In this document: positions 61,201 to 64,000 of the stretch, piece by piece | Position numbering within the stretch: position 1 is the stretch's first letter | Layout of the letters: the number at the start of each line of letters is the position of its first letter | NCBI GenBank assembly: GCA_035403465.1 | Contig: DAONFG010000012.1 | Location: 5,072-69,071, forward strand | Reading direction: 5' to 3' | DNA length: 64,000 nucleotides | Source: JAAYBQ01 sp035403465 | GTDB taxonomy: Bacteria; Spirochaetota; UBA4802; UBA5550 | Made by a program: the position numbers and the translations under genes | The notes under the pieces: model-generated | Seen by the model: only the letters and a program-made list of their open reading frames with translations | Told to the model about the DNA's origin: nothing | The model's database searches: none

Positions 61201-61336
61201 CATCGGACAGGGCTCGGAAATCCAGAAGCCCCTTGCTGTTACAGTGATCGGCGGACTCACGGTCTCCACTCTCCTTACGCTGCTTTTTATTCCATCCGTC
61301 TATTATGCGGTCTATTCATGGAGGGATGAGAAGTGA
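58235..61336 (+). CDS. RND-family efflux pump inner-membrane permease (AcrB/CusA-like)
   Basis: This 1033-residue protein has the full AcrB length with 12 membrane segments and two large periplasmic loops. PVELLPDIELPRLTVITPFENAAPSEIEKLVTSRIEEAVTGVSGVTSVSSES is the porter start. The fourth segment (GLAIGIGMIVDAGTVVLE) has the proton-relay Asp. The two halves end with the typical VTLIPM and LFIPSVYY ends. It is the drug/proton antiporter of the TolC-adaptor system. The next pump overlaps by four bases. Confidence 0.93.
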   Translation: MKILDSAIRRRITTTMAFTGLCLIGAISASRLPVELLPDIELPRLTVITPFENAAPSEIEKLVTSRIEEAVTGVSGVTSVSSESIEGLSIVKITFQWGTDMDMALIEAKEKADLVKCELPEDTGQSIVVKYDPSDDPVMIYSVSLRSGENSSVRRRVEKEIVPFVERINGVSLVDILGGDKREIHIDIDNARLFAHNLSLSDVARRIDLSNYNYPAGSLVKGDMEYQVRTVGEFRNLDDIRNVAAGYNESGIPVYLRDIALIEDTFKERKSIVRFNGVESVALLVRKEPGKNTIDTCGNVRSVIEEIHSKNKDDFNMRCVYDQSQFIQNSIDNVTLDAILGGIISFIILFLFMKRIGPPVIICATIPVSVLGTFILMDVFGISVNTMSLGGLAIGIGMIVDAGTVVLESIYMQHQAGSAVSRMEAAVKGATDVAVPVIVSVLSSVVVFMPIVFLSGLAGALFRDLALTVSFSLFISLIAAVTLIPMLSTVDVKIPAFMKLPGNLRKKFDPVSMTDRLMERLDVIYEHAIRYSLTNRKMVILCGLGSLAAGIILFIPIKSEIMPRLDPGEFSIEIEMPGGTPLAKTESYCAYIEKSLSGISSVDYVFTKAGCDPDATISEKISGHGAEYGIIKVFLKNSWGVSTNDIIEQVKKSIPYGEDAQVVFRLKEDVVASLFSGSGKNFNVEIAGNDIATLREAGKKLKSIVAGHDGARNVSTLFDGESPELRLDINRDSALSLGMNIEDTASSIAMAVKGEIITRLCENDEETDIRIRLAGTDRNDVESIGRIPVMSGTGESIPVSRIAQIIPGSASVKIVRREQSRINIVSADIVSDIDGFIADISSRLAGARINESVTVKIADTGEEITRAMTSMGFALVLAVVFIYMLLAAQFQSFINPLIVMLSIPVTMPGISLAMILTGVTLNINSGIGIIMLSGNVVSSAIMLFDCIEHNRSEGHGIEESLILAGKERLKPIVMTVLTTIVALVPIAIGIGQGSEIQKPLAVTVIGGLTVSTLLTLLFIPSVYYAVYSWRDEK

Positions 61337-64000
61337 CCCGGTATTTTCTTGAAAATAAAATAAGCGCTATCATGCTTTGCGCATCACTTGTTACAGCAGG
61401 TATAGTCTCTATGTCCATGCTGCCTGTATCCCTGCTTCCGGGGGCGGATTATCCCGCTCTCTCCGTGATCATTGAATATCCCGGTGTAGCGCCGGACAAG
61501 ATCGAATCCCTGATAACCAAACCGGTTGAGCGTATAATTAAAACAGTAAACGGAATCAGTGAGATCGAATCAGTTTCAGAGGAGGGGAAATCGCGTATTA
61601 ATATAACCTTCCAGGGCGGTACAGATATTAAAATCGCATCGGTGAAAGTGAGGGGGAAGATCGGTCTTATCAGGGACAGCTTCCCGCGCGAGGTCCAGGA
61701 GCCCGTTGTCATGAGGTACGACCCTTCTGAGCGGCCGGTCGTTGTTGCCGCAGCAGAGATACGGGGTGTTGACCGTAACGGCGTGCGTGAGATTATTGAA
61801 AAGCGTGTCAAGCCCGCGCTTCAGCGCATCGAGGGTATCTCGGAGATTGTAATCGCGGGAGGCGAACTGCGGGAGATTCATGTTGAAACAGACAGGGGAT
61901 TTGCAGAGGGCCGCGGACTTGCTGCATCAGATATTTCTGCCGCGGTGAGTTCCGGGAACATAAGCATCCCGGCGGGTACTGTTCAGGCAGTTGAAGGCAA
62001 CAGGATTCTTTATATACCCTCCGGCTACAAGTCCCTTTCTGAAATAAGTGATGCGATAATCCAGTGCGAGGAGGGGAAGGGTATCCGGGTAAGCGATGTT
62101 GCAGTTGTCCGGTACGGGGCCAGGGAGAAGGATGACCTTTCCAGGTACAACGGCAAGGACATGGTAACGCTTTATATACACAAGGGGGGAGGCGCCAATA
62201 CTCTTGCACTCTGCAGGGAGGTGAAGATGGTCTTCGATTCCTTTGGCGATGTTGAGTGGAGGATGATTTATAACCAGGGCAGTCACATCGAGTCTTCTGT
62301 TGATAACGCGCTCTTCTCCGGTTTGTGGGGCATTGTCATAGTGTTCGGTATACTATCAGTCTTTTTCCGTAAAAAGGAGAGTGTGATACCAGTTGCAATG
62401 GCTATTCCTGCTTCAATCCTGATTGTTCCGTCATTCATGTATATGTCCGGTAGAGGCATCAATATAATGACGCTCAGCGGATTCGCGCTGAGCGCAGGTA
62501 TGGTTGTTGATAACGGGATTGTAGTTATTGATGCCATAAAACGGAAGACTGCGGGTAATGATGAAATATCTGATGCAGTAGATTCGGTCAGGCTCCCTGT
62601 AGTATCCGCAACTTTTACCACAATAGCAGTTTTTATACCTGTAATGCTCCTGTCTAAAAAGACAGGAGAAACTTACGGAGATATGGCATTTACAATAACA
62701 GCAGCCCTTCTCGTATCACTTTTCTTTGCCATTGTTCTGCTGCCTGCTTTCTACTCGTTAATTAAAACATCCGGTGATCCGGGTACAACCGGTATCATGA
62801 ACAGGAATTACCTGTACCTGCGAATTAAACGGTTTTTTGTTCACTTAAAATCCTGGCTCCCTGTGCCCGTTCAAATGAAAGAAAAATCATTTAAAGAGAA
62901 TATCATCACATTCGAAAGGAAAGCAATGCAATCATACAACAGTATTCTCGGTTATGCGTTCAGTAATAGTTTTCGTGTCATGTGCTGGTCCGGGGCGGCA
63001 TTCTTTATGGCACTGATGATGATTACGCTTATAAGCAACGATTCGGTTTCTGACAGCGGACAGCAGGAGTTCTACATGTACCTTGAATTTCCCACCGGGA
63101 CTTCACTGGAGAGGACGGACTCATTCGTATCCGACGTCGAGAAGATGGCAAGAAGCATAGGGGGTGTGGTTACGGTCTCTGCAAAGACAGAGAAGTGGCG
63201 CGGCACGCTCACCGTGAAGACCGTTGAAACATTGAGTTTTAAAGAGCAGCGGCAGCTCAGGGATGATATTAAATCAAAAGCAGATAACATGGTCAGGGGT
63301 GCAGGGGGTTTTGCGTACATATCCGAGGCGGACGAGATTGCATCGAGGGAGGTGAGTATACACTTTACCGGTGATGACACCGGGACGCTCAAGAGCATTG
63401 CCCGTGCAGCTGCATCAAAGATAAATGCTATTGAAGGAATTGAGCAGTGCATGCTGCGCTTCAGGGAGGGCCGTCCTGAATATACTGTCATCATAGACAG
63501 GGATGCGGCGGGCAGGGCAGGGGTGTCTCACGCCGCAATAGCAGAAAGTACAAGAAACGCGTTATTCGGCCCTGTTGTAACAAAATACCTGGATAAAGGG
63601 CGCGAGGTTGATGTACGTGTCAGGATGAAAGATGCAGACAGGGATTCGATTGAAGATATACTTTCGGGTAGCGTGCGGTCTGAATCCGGTGTGCTTTTGC
63701 CGGTTTCAGGTGTGGTTAATCTTACGGAGAACGAAGGTCTTACAAAGATGTTCAGGCTCAACGGGCGGAGGAGCTGCTCGATTACAGCACGTACCGGTTC
63801 ACTCTCATTCCAGGATGCTGAAAAGGAAATCAGCAGTGTGCTGCGTTCAATGCACATGCCTGAGGGTTATTCCTTTCAGTTCGACAGGCGTCTTAAGGAG
63901 TTCAGGGATGAACGTAAAAACCTGGTGTTTGCCGTACTTGCTTCAGTTCTGATGATTTACATGATTCTTGCTTCGCTCTTTGAGTCGTTCTCAATGCCGT
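61333..64000 (+). CDS. Second RND-family permease (3' end outside window)
   Basis: It starts at GTG 61333, which overlaps the stop of the first pump. The frame is open to the window end (889 codons). The N-terminus has PVSLLPGADYPALSVIIEYPGVAPDKIESLITKPVE, the porter start. Membrane segments near 330-490 contain LSGFALSAGMVVDNGIVVIDAI with the relay Asp. The second porter half runs from about 560. Two RND genes in tandem suggest a hetero-trimeric pump, as in MdtBC. Confidence 0.93.
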   Translation, partial: MTRYFLENKISAIMLCASLVTAGIVSMSMLPVSLLPGADYPALSVIIEYPGVAPDKIESLITKPVERIIKTVNGISEIESVSEEGKSRINITFQGGTDIKIASVKVRGKIGLIRDSFPREVQEPVVMRYDPSERPVVVAAAEIRGVDRNGVREIIEKRVKPALQRIEGISEIVIAGGELREIHVETDRGFAEGRGLAASDISAAVSSGNISIPAGTVQAVEGNRILYIPSGYKSLSEISDAIIQCEEGKGIRVSDVAVVRYGAREKDDLSRYNGKDMVTLYIHKGGGANTLALCREVKMVFDSFGDVEWRMIYNQGSHIESSVDNALFSGLWGIVIVFGILSVFFRKKESVIPVAMAIPASILIVPSFMYMSGRGINIMTLSGFALSAGMVVDNGIVVIDAIKRKTAGNDEISDAVDSVRLPVVSATFTTIAVFIPVMLLSKKTGETYGDMAFTITAALLVSLFFAIVLLPAFYSLIKTSGDPGTTGIMNRNYLYLRIKRFFVHLKSWLPVPVQMKEKSFKENIITFERKAMQSYNSILGYAFSNSFRVMCWSGAAFFMALMMITLISNDSVSDSGQQEFYMYLEFPTGTSLERTDSFVSDVEKMARSIGGVVTVSAKTEKWRGTLTVKTVETLSFKEQRQLRDDIKSKADNMVRGAGGFAYISEADEIASREVSIHFTGDDTGTLKSIARAAASKINAIEGIEQCMLRFREGRPEYTVIIDRDAAGRAGVSHAAIAESTRNALFGPVVTKYLDKGREVDVRVRMKDADRDSIEDILSGSVRSESGVLLPVSGVVNLTENEGLTKMFRLNGRRSCSITARTGSLSFQDAEKEISSVLRSMHMPEGYSFQFDRRLKEFRDERKNLVFAVLASVLMIYMILASLFESFSMP

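Overview
The window looks like chromosome from an uncultured or little-studied spirochaete (Spirochaetota), moderately GC in the housekeeping parts. Direct support is a FlgE hook protein in which Lys166 and Cys179 sit 13 residues apart, the spacing of the lysinoalanine cross-link pair known from Treponema denticola FlgE. Supporting hints are a small TPR protein ending in the tail PPDDDWDGV and the combination of hook genes with a rod-shape operon, a bactofilin, CheX and an Rnf-type redox pair. A dTDP-rhamnose pathway, outer-membrane efflux genes and a flippase/glycosyltransferase block indicate a diderm envelope carrying a surface polysaccharide. No rRNA, tRNA or CRISPR array was seen.

Layout. 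1-8.4 kb: pdxST (vitamin B6), glmS, a VOC protein, KDPG aldolase, a Rlm-type methyltransferase and two membrane-anchored unknowns. 8.8-14.4 kb: mreB-mreC-mreD-mrdA(PBP2)-rodA, the elongasome operon, followed at once by fliK-flgD-flgE (14.6-17.9 kb). 18.4-21.8 kb: a Cys-rich small protein, rnfC, rnfD and thyX. 21.9-23.8 kb (minus strand): cheX, a PpiD-like chaperone and a Trm112-like protein. 24.1-28.4 kb: comF, a STAS protein, a polyprenyl synthase, a TPR protein, a bactofilin, a TSUP half-permease and amrS. 28.8-37.4 kb: sugar-nucleotide genes (a UDP-glucuronate-epimerase-like gene, gmd, rfbA, rfbC, rfbD, rfbB), with metK and a vapBC pair among them. 37.4-43.25 kb: an array of four accessory modules after rfbB. 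43.3-50 kb: an AT-rich polysaccharide block (flippase, glycosyltransferases, methyltransferase) containing an IS66 relic and a truncated glycerophosphotransferase-like gene. 50.2-64 kb: a CsgG/beta-barrel protein, a hipB-hipS-hipT toxin locus, and a lipoprotein/TolC/adaptor/RND-RND efflux operon that runs off the window.

The most unusual structure lies at 36.3-43.25 kb. rfbB is followed by four same-strand modules: an AlbA-type ATP-binding regulator, an MntA/HepT pair, an AAA/DUF4143 ATPase, and an AbiE-like pair. Each is closed by a partial copy of the 3' end of rfbB. All four partial copies run to the RfbB stop codon but start at different RfbB codons (about 197, 268, 307 and 310). The result is a repeat-bounded cassette array. 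A second locus repeats the theme: hipBST plus a 290-bp inverted-repeat element lies between a truncated and an intact copy of the 5' end of a TPR lipoprotein gene. My inference is that toxin or defence modules entered by recombination within, or carrying, pieces of resident genes. No recombinase gene is visible.

Several families of dispersed intergenic repeats fill most of the longer gene-free stretches. They include a recurring element with GTCATTGCGA-type ends and a MITE-like element with 26-bp inverted repeats.
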